Source: Anaeromyces robustus (lineage: Eukaryota > Neocallimastigomycota > Neocallimastigomycetes > Neocallimastigales > Neocallimastigaceae). Taken from it: a stretch of DNA of 55,000 nucleotides. A program made the position numbers and the translations under genes. This document shows positions 17,946 to 28,180 of the stretch, one piece after another; the stretch's first letter is position 1, and every line of letters begins with the position of its first letter. The stretch covers positions 7,501 through 62,500 of the forward strand of contig MCFG01000175.1 in NCBI GenBank assembly GCA_002104895.1, given 5' to 3'. The notes beneath the pieces are model-generated. The model did no database searches and was not told the origin of the DNA. It saw only the letters and a list, made by a program, of their open reading frames with translations.

Positions 17946-18121
17946 AATATTTAATATATTGTAATTAATAAAATAATATTATAATTAATAATAATTATTA
18001 ATAATATTATTAATTATTTTCAGTTTTTTTTTTTTTAATAAAATACATTCTTTTTTCCAAAAAATACTTCAAAAAAAAAAAAAAACAATAAATAATAATA
18101 AATAAATAAGTAAATAAATAA

Positions 18122-18140
18122 AACACACACACACACACAA
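18122..18140. repeat. (CA)n dinucleotide run
   Basis: Short uninterrupted CA repeat followed by A and TA runs, just downstream of the LURP-one-like pseudogene. Confidence 0.9.
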
Positions 18141-18206
18141 AAAATATATATATATATATTTTTTTTTCTTTCGTAATGATTATTTTTATTTTATTTATTT
18201 TATTAA

Positions 18207-18600
18207 ATATATATATTTCGAAATGATTTTTTTATATTTTTGGACTGTTATAATCTTTTTCCTTTTTTTTTTTTGCTTTATATTTTTATGATATTACACA
18301 TGTATTTTATATTTCTATGTTATTATTCAAAGTATTAACAACAAATAATAAATTAAATATAATTTAATATTTGTTGTTAGTTTTAAGTCAATAAAGTAAA
18401 ATTTTATAACCTGGTATAAAAAAAAATTGAAATATATTTAGAAAATAATTGAAAATACATTCTATACTATATTTTTTAATAAAAACTACTAAGTATATAT
18501 ATATATTTAATAATTTAATAATAAATGTATGGTATACATATTATGTATGTATCACTCCTCACCAATTACTAAATATATATAATAATATCTATATTAATTA
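18207..18600 (+). repeat. Direct repeat copy B flanking the LURP-one-like pseudogene
   Basis: Partner of 16490-16967, same orientation, starting about 1.7 kb later. The internal palindrome (about 18338-18383) is retained. Confidence 0.8.
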
Positions 18601-18643
18601 TAAAATATATATTATATATATTTAGAATTTGAAAAAAAATAAT

Positions 18644-18718
18644 TATAATTTTACAATTTTATGTATTTAAATATAGTTAAACATAAAATATTTAAATACA
18701 TAAAATTATAAAATTATA
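18644..18718. repeat. 31-bp inverted repeat with one mismatch
   Basis: Left arm 18644-18674 pairs with 18688-18718 around a 13-nt loop; the inner arm is AATTTTATGTATTTAAATAT. Intergenic. Confidence 0.85.
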
Positions 18719-19685
18719 ACTTCATATTATGATATAAAAAATTTCTACAATTAATTAATACTATTATAAAAAATAAATTATGTTTAAATCTTAAAACATA
18801 ATGAATATAATATAAATATACTTTATTTACCTTTTTATTTAATAGAAAAAAAAAGTAAACAAATAGAAACAATTAAAAAAAAAGAACTTTTAAAATTAAA
18901 TAATAAAATAAAAAGTAATAAAAGTCAATAATATAAAATAATTTATAAAAGAAAAAATTCATTTTAATTATATAAATGTTTTAAATTGTATTTTATGAAA
19001 TATATAAACTATTATATGAAAAGTTATTTTAAAATTGATCAACTAAATAACTTTAAATACTGTCATATTTTAAATAAATGAATTACCATTATGAAATAAA
19101 TAAAATTTAATTTATATTTTAAATTAATTAAATATATGATTCATTAAGAAATAAATAAATAAATAATTTTAATTTATATTTTTTAATTAAATAAATGAAT
19201 GATTCATTAATTATGAAATAAATAAACAAAAAGGGAAACATCAAATTTGTTAATTTGTTATTTTTTTTATATGTCATATATTATATTTTATTCCTTAGTT
19301 TAAATAAAATTATAATAATTTTATTTTGGTTATCATGAATGTATAAATATATATATATTTTTATCTAATAGTATAATATTAAAATTCTAAAGTAAAAAAT
19401 ATCTAATAAAATATTTATTATAAATATTATACATAATAAAAATTTAATAATTATTTTTTAATAATTAATACTACACTATTATTAAAATATATAATAAAAA
19501 ATAAAATTATTCAAAATTTTCAAAAAAAAAAAAAAAAAAAAAAAAACTATTCTTTTTTATTATATTAATTATTGACCAATCATAATGTAATAATATATAT
19601 TTTTCAACCAATAAAATTTCTTTATTATGCCAAATCATTTTTATTATTATTTTATAGGAATAGGTAAAATTGTCATAATGTAGGT
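18719..19685. other. Intergenic upstream of tRNA-Val
   Basis: AT-rich with no open frame of interest. It includes two related blocks near 19070-19170 and 19170-19230 (ATTAATTATGAAATAAATAAA-like with GATTCATTA) and an A run at 19520-19545. The minus-strand open frame crossing the tRNA (19507-19755) is only the tRNA antisense. Confidence 0.6.
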
Positions 19686-19758
19686 GCTTGAGTAGTGTAG
19701 TGGTTATCACGCGTCCTTCACACGGACGAGGTCCTGGGTTCAAACCCCAGTTCAAGCA
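19686..19758 (+). tRNA. tRNA-Val (anticodon CAC)
   Basis: A 73-nt cloverleaf including the discriminator base. The acceptor stem GCTTGAG pairs with TTCAAGC, followed by discriminator A. The anticodon stem CGTCC/GGACG encloses loop TTCACAC with anticodon CAC, which reads valine GUG. The T arm is CTGGG TTCAAAC CCCAG. Internal promoter boxes are intact: A box TAGTGTAGTGG and B box GGTTCAAACCC. There is no intron, and the 3' CCA is not encoded, as usual in eukaryotes. It is far more GC-rich than its surroundings. A TTTCC/TTTT stretch directly downstream (from 19759) could serve as a Pol III terminator. Confidence 0.97.
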
Positions 19759-20032
19759 TTTCCTTTTTACTATAATTATTTAATGTCCAAAAAATTTTTT
19801 TTTTTTTTTTTTTCATATAAAAAAAATATATATATAGATAAAATAGATATTTTATATTTTATATTTTATTAATCGTTATTATTATTATTATTATTATTAT
19901 TAAAGTAATATATACAATTATATCTATTATTTAAAGATAAAAGATAAATATCTTTAATATCAACTTCAGATAAATAGATCTTTATATATATATATATTTA
20001 TATTTATATTTATATATATAATTTTTTTTTTA

Positions 20033-20113
20033 TTTTATCATTATTATTAAATTTTTGATAAAATATTTAGATATTTATATATATAAATATCTAAAAATTT
20101 AATAATGATAAAG
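20033..20113. repeat. Imperfect fold-back in intergenic DNA
   Basis: The core TTTAGATATTTATAT / ATATAAATATCTAAA is perfect, flanked by outer arms TTTATCATTATTAAATTTTT-like that pair again after a small asymmetric insertion. Confidence 0.7.
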
Positions 20114-20614
20114 TAATTTTTGATATATATTTTAGATATATATAATTTTATATATAATTCTTTTTTTTTTTTTTTTTTTTTTTCATTTTTTAGTTTTAAT
20201 TATTAATGTTATCAATGTTAATCAAGGTTATGTTATTTTAACTCTAATTTTTTTTTTTTTTTTCATTTACATTTACATTGTATTAAAATGTAAAGAATTA
20301 AAATAATACTTTAAAACCTTTATTTTACTTTATACATACATAAATATTTGACAGAATTTTTTTTTTTTTTTAGTCCAATTTTAAATAATAATTAATTTAT
20401 ATATTTAATTTATGCATTAATTTTATAAATAGTAAAATAAAAAAGAAAAAAAAAAATACTAATAAAAGTTAAAAAGTAACAATAATAATTTTAAGAATAA
20501 GGTAAAAAAAAAAAAAAAAGTTTATTATTTTTTTTTTTTTTTAATTAAAAATTTAAAATGATTTGATTACCTTTATTAAAAATTATAGATATATAATATA
20601 ATTTTATTTTATAA

Positions 20615-20710
20615 TTTGTTTTATAAAAATCCTTTTATAAAAGGAAAAAAAATAATTAATTAAATTTGTTTTATAAAAATCCTTTTATAAAAGGAAAAAA
20701 AATAATTTAA
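20615..20710. repeat. 50-bp tandem duplication carrying CCTTTTATAAAAGG
   Basis: Two near-identical units of period 50 bp, each with TTTGTTTTATAAAAAT followed by the 14-bp palindrome CCTTTTATAAAAGG and an A run. Confidence 0.85.
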
Positions 20711-21246
20711 TTTATTTAAATATTGAATTGGTAATTGGTAAATTTTTTTTTATATGTATATAAAAAAAAAAATTACCTTATATATTAAATATTATTAAAA
20801 AAAAAAAAAATACCTTATCTTTTTATTATTTTTATTATTATTATTATTATTATTTATGATAATTTATTATGATGTTAAAAGTTTTAACCATTAATTGACT
20901 TTTATATTTTATAAATATGGTAATAATTATAATAAATAAAATAAAATAAAATAAAATATAAAACACTGAAACAACACTATAAATCTTAAAAAAGTTTTCC
21001 TTTTTTTTTTTTTTTTTTTTCTATTCTTTTTAAAGGTTTTTATTTTATTATTTATTTTTTCACTTCAATTATAATTATTATTATTATTATTATTATTTTT
21101 TTTTTTTTTGGTTTTAAAAATGCTATTATCACATTAATATTTATATAACATTTAAATGTTCAATTATTTTTTAACTTTTTAGTTTTTTAGTTTTTAGTTT
21201 TTTAGTTTTTTTATTTATTAATTTAATTGATAATAATTTTAATTTT

Positions 21247-21279
<33 letters not shown>

Positions 21280-22414
21280 TATTATTATTATTTTTTTCTC
21301 TATATTTTAAATAATTTTTTTTTTTCTTCTAATTAAATAAATATATTTTTTTTTTATTTTTTTTTTCAATAATAATTTCTATTTTTTTTTTCTTTTCTTT
21401 TCTTTTCTTTTATATAATATATAATAATATAATAATTATATATAATTAAAGAAAAAAAAAAAACTATAATAAAAAAATAAATTATATTAATAAATATATA
21501 TTTAAAAAAAAAAAAAAAAAAAAAAATACTATATATTATTTAATAAATTTTACAAGTTTTTTAATTTACTTTTCTAATCTTCCTTTAACTAATATAAAAT
21601 TTAAAATAATAATATATTTAAACTTGTATAAAAAAAAAAAAAAAAAAAAAAAACTATATAATTTTTAGATAGATTTTTATACTAAAAATAAATTTGTATA
21701 AAATAAAAAATTATATAAATTAATGTTATTATTATTATTATTATTATTTTTTTTTTTTTTTTTGTATTTGGTTTTGTTTCATTAATTTCAATTTCTCTAC
21801 TTTTTTTTTTTTTTTAAATACTTTGTTTTTGTTTTTGTTTTTGTTTTTTTAGTTTACTCTATATTTATTATTTTTATTTATTTATTTATTTTTATATGCT
21901 ATTTATATATTATTTTCTTACTATTTTTTTATTATATATTTTTATCTTTCTATTTATTTCATTTTCTTTTATTATTATATATATAAAACTACTTTTTTTT
22001 TTTCTTTTCTTGATCCTTTTTTCTTTTTCTTTCTTTATTTTTAATAAAAAAATAAAAAAAAAAATTAAAAAGTTTAAAAAAAAAATTAATTCTATATTAT
22101 TATATTATTATATTTTTTTTCCTAAAAATGATTAATAGATTTTTCAAAACTATTTCTAAATAAAAAAAAAATTATATCATTTTAGAAATTATTATATATT
22201 AAAGGTTAAAAGAATAGATGGTTTATATAATTTAAAAAAATTTATAGAAGTAATAATATTTTTTTTTCTCTCTAAAATTTAATTAATTAAAAAATAAAAG
22301 TTGTTTTTTTTTTTTTAATATATAAATATATAAAATAAGTTTTATATATTAAAATAAATAATAGAGTTTTTTTTTTTTTTCTTAAATTAAGTTTCTAAAA
22401 AAAAAAAAAACAAC

Positions 22415-24874
22415 TTAATTTTCTTCTTTCTTTAAAATCTTTCTGAAGGAGAATGGATAGAACTTGTGACCTTCACCCTTGTAGAATTTACTGTTAAATT
22501 CGACCCAGTGTAAACGAAGGGCGTGAAGGAAAGCAGAAAGACCTTCCATAATTAATAAGATAGCAACAGTTAAACCTAACCAGGCACCAATAACAAGGAA
22601 GATAGCAATAGCCTTAAGAACAATACCAAGATTTAAGCCAAAGATGTTATCTAATAACATATTCCATAATACTTCAGATAATTGACCGTGAGCAAGAGAT
22701 AAAGCCCAAAGACGAAGATAAGAAGCAGTGTGAGAAATACCAGAAAGACAATATTCAATAGTGTGAACACCTTGGTTAATGAATGCTTCAGCGAAAGACC
22801 AAGCTGGAGGTTTGTAGTCACGTTCAGAATAAGCAACAACATCGTTAGTAGTTGGTAATTCTTCAACATTCTTGTTTTTCATTTTTTGAAGGAATGGTCT
22901 ACCTAACAATAAGACTGGGATAGCAATGACAGCAATAAGTAATAAGATTAATTGAATCTTTCCTTGGTTAGGGAATAATTCTTCATTCTTTTCAACAGTA
23001 CCTGGACTTAAGAACATATAAATAAGCATGTTCATTAAACCTGGAGCTTGAGAACCTTCCCAGTGAGTACACCACTTGTAGATAATGGTAAAAGTAAGGT
23101 AACCGAAAATACATCCCATGTATAATAATTCTGGAAGGAAAACAACTAAAATTTCACCAAAGCTCTTGAAGTGGAGGTAGTTGAATAAAGAAATAATGGT
23201 ACCGAAAAGCATATGAATAACACCAATAACAACAGACATCTTCATCTTGTAAGAGTTTTGGAAAACTAATTTGTTTTCAGCATCAACCCAAGCTGGATCC
23301 ATACCAAAAGCATATGTTCTTTGGTAAGTACCAAGTTCAGTAGCTAAACTAACACCACCTTCAGTAGAATTACCAATTTCCTTGTAGCTATAAGTATTTT
23401 GAGTGAAAAGATTTAATGGCTTAGAGAAACAATCATTGTAAACTAAACCAGTGAAAATAGAGAAGGCACCCATAAGTAAAATGACATAACGACCAGAGAA
23501 GATCATTTCAAAGATTTCATTCTTGTAGTTATATAATTTCTTTTCAAAGATAACCATAGCTAAGGCACCAAGGAACATGAGGGTACCATGACCAAGATCA
23601 CCAAACATAATAGCGAATAAGAATGGGAAAGTGACAATGGTGTAAAGAGCTGGGTTAATTTCTCTGTAGTTAGAGACACCATAGGAATCAACAATACTTT
23701 GGAAACATTTGGTGAATTTGTTAGTAACATTGTAGGTTGGAGGAACTGATCTGTAAGAGACTTCATTCATAATTGGAGCAACATTAGAACCAGCAGCTTC
23801 AGCAGTGTCACGTAAACATTGTTGAATTTCTGGAATCTTGTTAGTTGGAACCCAACCTTCAGCAATCATACTGTTCTTATCAGTACGTAATAAATTCATA
23901 ACATGGTAAATGGCTTTTTCCTTACGAATAACAGTGTTCCAAGCATCAATATTTTGAGCAATTTCTCTTAATTTGTTCATACGGGTTTCTCTAGTATTGT
24001 TTAAGACTTGATCTAAATCTTCAATTCTAGCTAAAACTTCAATAGCTTCTTCATTACGTTGTTCAGCGTTTTCAGAAACTGGATAAACAGTAGCTCCAAC
24101 ACTTTCACATAACTTTCTAATCTTGTTTAATAAGACTTGACCGTGAACGAAAACAATGAAAACATTCTTTTCAACTAATTCATTGGTTTCTGGATCCTTG
24201 ATTGGTTCTTCAATTTCAGCATTCTTCATGTATAAGTTACCACGAAGCATACGCCATAAAAGTCTTTCAAAACCATTAATCTTTGCTCTTGGTATGACAC
24301 CAGCAACAAAGGTAACAGAAGATTTCTTACCAGCTTCTAAATCAGCGGCAGCATTTTCTTCCTTTAATAATCCGGTAGTACTGTCAGACTTTAAGTTATT
24401 TTCTTGAATTTCCTTAACATTACTGCTTTCAAAGAATTCATCAGTAACCTTTATGACGTGTCTCATTTCAGTAAGTTCAAGGTAACGCTTATCTAAAGTA
24501 CGTTGGTTTTCATTTAATTCAATAACAACCTTTTCAGTTTCAGAAATCTTTTGTTCTAATTCTTCAAGTTCCTTTGGAGTCTTAGAAACAGCAGCTTCTT
24601 CAACAGTTGACTTCTTAATTTTAATATCTTCTCTTTCAATTTGAGTTTTTAAGAAACGAATTTGACGTGCAACTTCATCATAGTGACGGATATCAGAAAC
24701 AAAAGTACGTTGGAAAGCATTAACTTCCTTGTTTAAATCTCTGAATTGTACTAAACCAAGTTCACCCAAAGCACCGATAGTTTGCTTAGAAATTTCAGAA
24801 GGTATATAGAATTGGGCTAAAGACATAACCTCTGATCTAAGAAAAGTTGTTTCTGGTAATTTTTGGGATTCCAT
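22415..24874 (-). CDS. VPH1: V-type proton ATPase subunit a (Vph1/Stv1 family), 819 aa
   Basis: A single open frame from ATG at 24874 to a stop at 22415; 819 residues is normal for the family (about 800-890). The N-terminal half is the cytosolic regulatory arm: LRSEVMSLAQFYIPSE, GELGLVQFRDLN, a coiled-coil region and GWVPTNKI. The C-terminal half is membrane-embedded, with PFLFAIMFGDLGHGT..., a series of hydrophobic helices, and GISHTASYLRLWALSLAHGQLSEVLW. The Arg in SYLRLWAL matches the essential proton-channel arginine (yeast Vph1 R735). It forms the stator and proton half-channels of V-ATPase Vo and acidifies vacuole/endomembrane lumen. Unlike most genes here the CDS lacks introns, though AAGACAG three bases before the ATG could be the acceptor of a 5' UTR intron. 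Codons prefer AAG, TTC, ACC and GTC, suggesting strong expression. Confidence 0.97.
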   Translation of the reverse strand: MESQKLPETTFLRSEVMSLAQFYIPSEISKQTIGALGELGLVQFRDLNKEVNAFQRTFVSDIRHYDEVARQIRFLKTQIEREDIKIKKSTVEEAAVSKTPKELEELEQKISETEKVVIELNENQRTLDKRYLELTEMRHVIKVTDEFFESSNVKEIQENNLKSDSTTGLLKEENAAADLEAGKKSSVTFVAGVIPRAKINGFERLLWRMLRGNLYMKNAEIEEPIKDPETNELVEKNVFIVFVHGQVLLNKIRKLCESVGATVYPVSENAEQRNEEAIEVLARIEDLDQVLNNTRETRMNKLREIAQNIDAWNTVIRKEKAIYHVMNLLRTDKNSMIAEGWVPTNKIPEIQQCLRDTAEAAGSNVAPIMNEVSYRSVPPTYNVTNKFTKCFQSIVDSYGVSNYREINPALYTIVTFPFLFAIMFGDLGHGTLMFLGALAMVIFEKKLYNYKNEIFEMIFSGRYVILLMGAFSIFTGLVYNDCFSKPLNLFTQNTYSYKEIGNSTEGGVSLATELGTYQRTYAFGMDPAWVDAENKLVFQNSYKMKMSVVIGVIHMLFGTIISLFNYLHFKSFGEILVVFLPELLYMGCIFGYLTFTIIYKWCTHWEGSQAPGLMNMLIYMFLSPGTVEKNEELFPNQGKIQLILLLIAVIAIPVLLLGRPFLQKMKNKNVEELPTTNDVVAYSERDYKPPAWSFAEAFINQGVHTIEYCLSGISHTASYLRLWALSLAHGQLSEVLWNMLLDNIFGLNLGIVLKAIAIFLVIGAWLGLTVAILLIMEGLSAFLHALRLHWVEFNSKFYKGEGHKFYPFSFRKILKKEEN

Positions 24875-24998
24875 TTTCTGTCTTGAATATTTATTTTATA
24901 TTAAATTAAAATATATATAAACCTAAATTATATATAAAAAAAATATAAAAAAAAATAAAATATATATTATAATTTATTATTTATTAGTTATATTATTA

Positions 24999-25032
<34 letters not shown>

Positions 25033-25651
25033 TTAAAAATTAACGTTTTTATTATATATATTTATCAATCGAATGATTACGTTGATAAATTTAAATGATA
25101 AGATTATTTTAGATTATTAAATTATTTCTATTGAATTTATATTATTTATTAGATTGTGAAAAAAAAAATATGAATAATTACAATAAACGACTAAAATTTA
25201 AAGAATAAATAAATTATAAAAAAGAAAAAAATTAAATCGATAAATTTATTTAAAATTTCTCCTTTTCTTCTATAAAATACAAACGGCTTTTCTTTTAATT
25301 TACTTTTTTTTTTTATTTTTTAAAAAAAAACTTCAATAAAAATAGTTTTTAATATCTTTATTAATGTTTTTAATTAAAAATAATTTAATTTTTTTTTATT
25401 TTACTTTTTTATTTTATTTTTTTTATTTTTTTTTTTATTTTTTGTTTTTTTATTTATTTTTTATTTATATTGACATTAAGACTTTATTTTTTATTTTTTT
25501 AGGATTTTTACTGTTTTTTGTTTTATATTTTTATTTCATAAATAATAAAATTCAAAACAGGGAAGTGAAAAAATAAAAAACAAAAATTTTTTTTTATTAC
25601 TTTTTTTTTTGAAAATTAAAAAAAATTTTATTTTTACTTTATTATATATAT

Positions 25652-25689
<38 letters not shown>

Positions 25690-25982
25690 AGTAAAGAAAA
25701 AAATAAAATCAATTAGAATCTAATGTATTTTTCTAAAAAAAATAATATATGAAAGCATATATTTTATATATATTATTAATATATTGAATAATATAATAAA
25801 TATATAATAAATGAAAATTATTTGACAAATTCGAATGATAACTATTTATTTTTAATTAAAAATAAAATAAAAAATAATTAATAGATTTCATATAAAACTA
25901 TTATTTAATAATAAATAAATAAATATATATAAATAAATAAATAAATAAATAATAATTTAATTAATAATAATAAGTGAAATTA

Positions 25983-26013
<31 letters not shown>

Positions 26014-26781
26014 ACAATTTAATAATATAATAATTAATATAAATAAATTTAATAAATAATAAATGAATAAATAAATATAAAATAAATAAAGTATATATTA
26101 ATATGAAAAATACAATTATTTGATAATAAAAAATAAATTAAATTTTAATTACAGAATTAACTCTAATATATAATAAAATAATAAAGATAATATATATAAT
26201 AAATTAATATATAACAATAATATATCTCATATAATTTATTATATTATAAAGATAATATATGTATGTTTCATTGGATATTTTTTGAATTATAATTTATGTA
26301 CATTGTAATTAGTAGTACATAATGTAAATGTAAATGTATGACATAATAATAAATAATTTTTTATATATTATTAATCTAAAAGAATTATAATAATATCATT
26401 TATTTACTATAACAACATTACAATTCTTACAAAAAAGGGTACAAAAATAAGATAGTTGATTGGCTAAGTCAAACTGTATTTATATGATTGGGAAATGTTA
26501 TTTACTATCAGTTACGTCACTTAAATATTGTTGAATTTTCTAATATAAAAATATATATTATTATTTATTATTTAGTATTATTTATTATTATTTATTATTT
26601 AGTATTATTATTATTATAAATATTATTTATTATTTAGTATTATTATTATAAATATTATTTATTATTTAGTATTATTATTATAAATATTATTTATTATTTA
26701 GTATTATAATTGTTTATTATTTAGTATTATTATTATAAAAAAGTATTTTGTAATTGGTCTTGTGTCATACAGCTAGTTTTT
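24875..26781. other. Intergenic upstream of V-ATPase a
   Basis: No intact gene. It holds T- and A-rich DNA, a TTA run near 25005-25034, TAAA runs near 25915-26010, and from about 26560 to 26740 a minisatellite. The T-rich open frame at 25364-25576 is not convincing. Confidence 0.65.
26560..26740. repeat. Minisatellite with TTATTATTTAGTATTATTATTATAAATA-like units
   Basis: Several tandem units of about 30-34 bp share the core TTATTATTTAGTATTATTA. Unit lengths vary through gain or loss of TTA triplets. Confidence 0.8.
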
Positions 26782-26993
26782 TTATTCCGATAGTTTCGTC
26801 CTAAGCATATCGATACAAGTATTATTAACAGCCGCTAAATCTGACTTTGTGATGTAAGAAGCTATGTTGCTATTATAAGCCACAGTAACGAACTTCCCTT
26901 TCCCATAACAGACTGATCTCCAATTATAAAAAGCAGGCAAAGTAGATTGAGTCCAAGAAATGCCATTAGAGTTGAAGGCATCAACATTATTTC
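26782..26993 (-). pseudogene. Relic of a bacterial or phage-type repeat protein (BNR / tail-fibre-like)
   Basis: Reading the minus strand from about 26993, roughly 70 codons stay open to a TAA at 26782-26784. They include NGISWTQSTLPAFYNWRSV, then CYGKGKFVTVAYNSNIASYI, then DLAAVNNTCIDML. The pattern W-T-x-S-x-LP...NW-x-SV-x-YG-x-GKFV-x-VAYNSN is that of repeats in bacterial and prophage tail or surface proteins. An in-frame TGA two codons upstream closes the frame, so only the C-terminal end remains. G+C is far above the flanks (24 of 60 bases in 26881-26940). Horizontal transfer from a gut bacterium or phage is the likely origin; an assembly chimera cannot be excluded. The family call is from motif memory. 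Confidence 0.6.
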
Positions 26994-28180
26994 AGAAAAT
27001 TATGAAAATATCCATCAAAGTTCATTTTTATTTTAAGAGATATATATATATTTATGTATAATATACATAAAGAAATATATAATTATCATGTGTATAAAGA
27101 AATAATTATCATGTGTATAAAGAAAGAATTACAAGTATTTTTATAAATTTATAAATTTTTTATTGGGTAAAATAATATATAAAAATTTATAAAAGTGTAA
27201 AATATATAAAAAGTATATAAAAATAAAAAAAGTAGATATGAATATTAAATTTTATTTTATTTAATTATACATGTCTATAAGAAGACAAAGTAAGATTGCT
27301 TCATGAAATCCATTATTAAATTATAAAGAAAGTTTACTTACTTATACTAATCTTGTCCTACTGATTCTTATATTAATAATTTAATTTAATATCTTTTATA
27401 ATTTAATACAACTTTCCTATATTGTTACAATTTAAATTATTTAGTAACATTTAATATTTAATATTTTGTATTCTATAAAGTATAACAATAAATGATTTCA
27501 TACACATTGTAAAACTTATTTATTGTATAGTTTGTATTTTATGATTAAAACTTTTTATTATATTAAAAAATTTAATTTTTTTTTTATTCTATAATTAAAA
27601 CGTTTTAGATTAAAACATTTAATTTTTTTATTTTATGATTAAAACTTTTTATTATATTAAAAAATTTAATTTTTTTATTTTTATGATTAAAACTTTTATA
27701 TTAAATTATTTAATAAATATAATATTAAATATTTAATACATAATTGATAAAATATAGTTTATAAATCATAACATATACTATATAATTAAATTCTTTCCTA
27801 AAATTATTAAACTAATTATTCTATTATTTATTTATTTATTTATTATTTATTTATTTATTTATTGAAAAGAAAATATTTATATATATGGTTTTAATTTATA
27901 AAAAAAAATTATTTATATATATATATATATATATTTAATCCTTAAAAAAAAAAAAAAAGCTATATATATATAAATAAATATAAAGATAAAAGATAAAATA
28001 TTTATTATATATTGAAACACGGAAATAAAATATATATATATATTTTTTCCGTATTAAATTTGTTTTATGTTTTTTTCGTTTTCCGTTTTTTTGTTTTTGT
28101 TTTTTGTTTCTTGTTTTTTGTTTTTTAATTTATTTATTTATTTAAGATTCACCTTCTTTAATTATATTATTATGGTTCAT
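26994..28180. other. Intergenic downstream of the LRR gene
   Basis: No gene visible. It contains tandem ATAATTATCATGTGTATAAAG units (about 27070-27130) and repeated ATGATTAAAACTTTTTATTATATTAAA blocks with a period near 60-70 bp (about 27540-27700). Confidence 0.65.

Larger units (their letters stand above)
19759..22414. other. Intergenic between tRNA-Val and V-ATPase a
   Basis: No gene visible in about 2.6 kb. It is dominated by T and A runs and contains the fold-back near 20033-20113, a 50-bp tandem duplication at 20615-20710, and TTA runs near 19880-19910, 20830-20860 and 21070-21100. The plus-strand open frame at 21896-22135 is Phe/Ile/Leu/Tyr/Lys only and looks spurious. Confidence 0.7.

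Noticed and set aside
16490-18600. LTR retrotransposon
   Set aside because: The direct repeats lack TG..CA ends, a target-site duplication, a primer-binding site and any pol-like sequence between them.
19507-19755. Minus-strand 82-codon frame beginning in the tRNA
   Set aside because: Its complex part is the antisense of tRNA-Val; the rest is poly-Phe from an A run.
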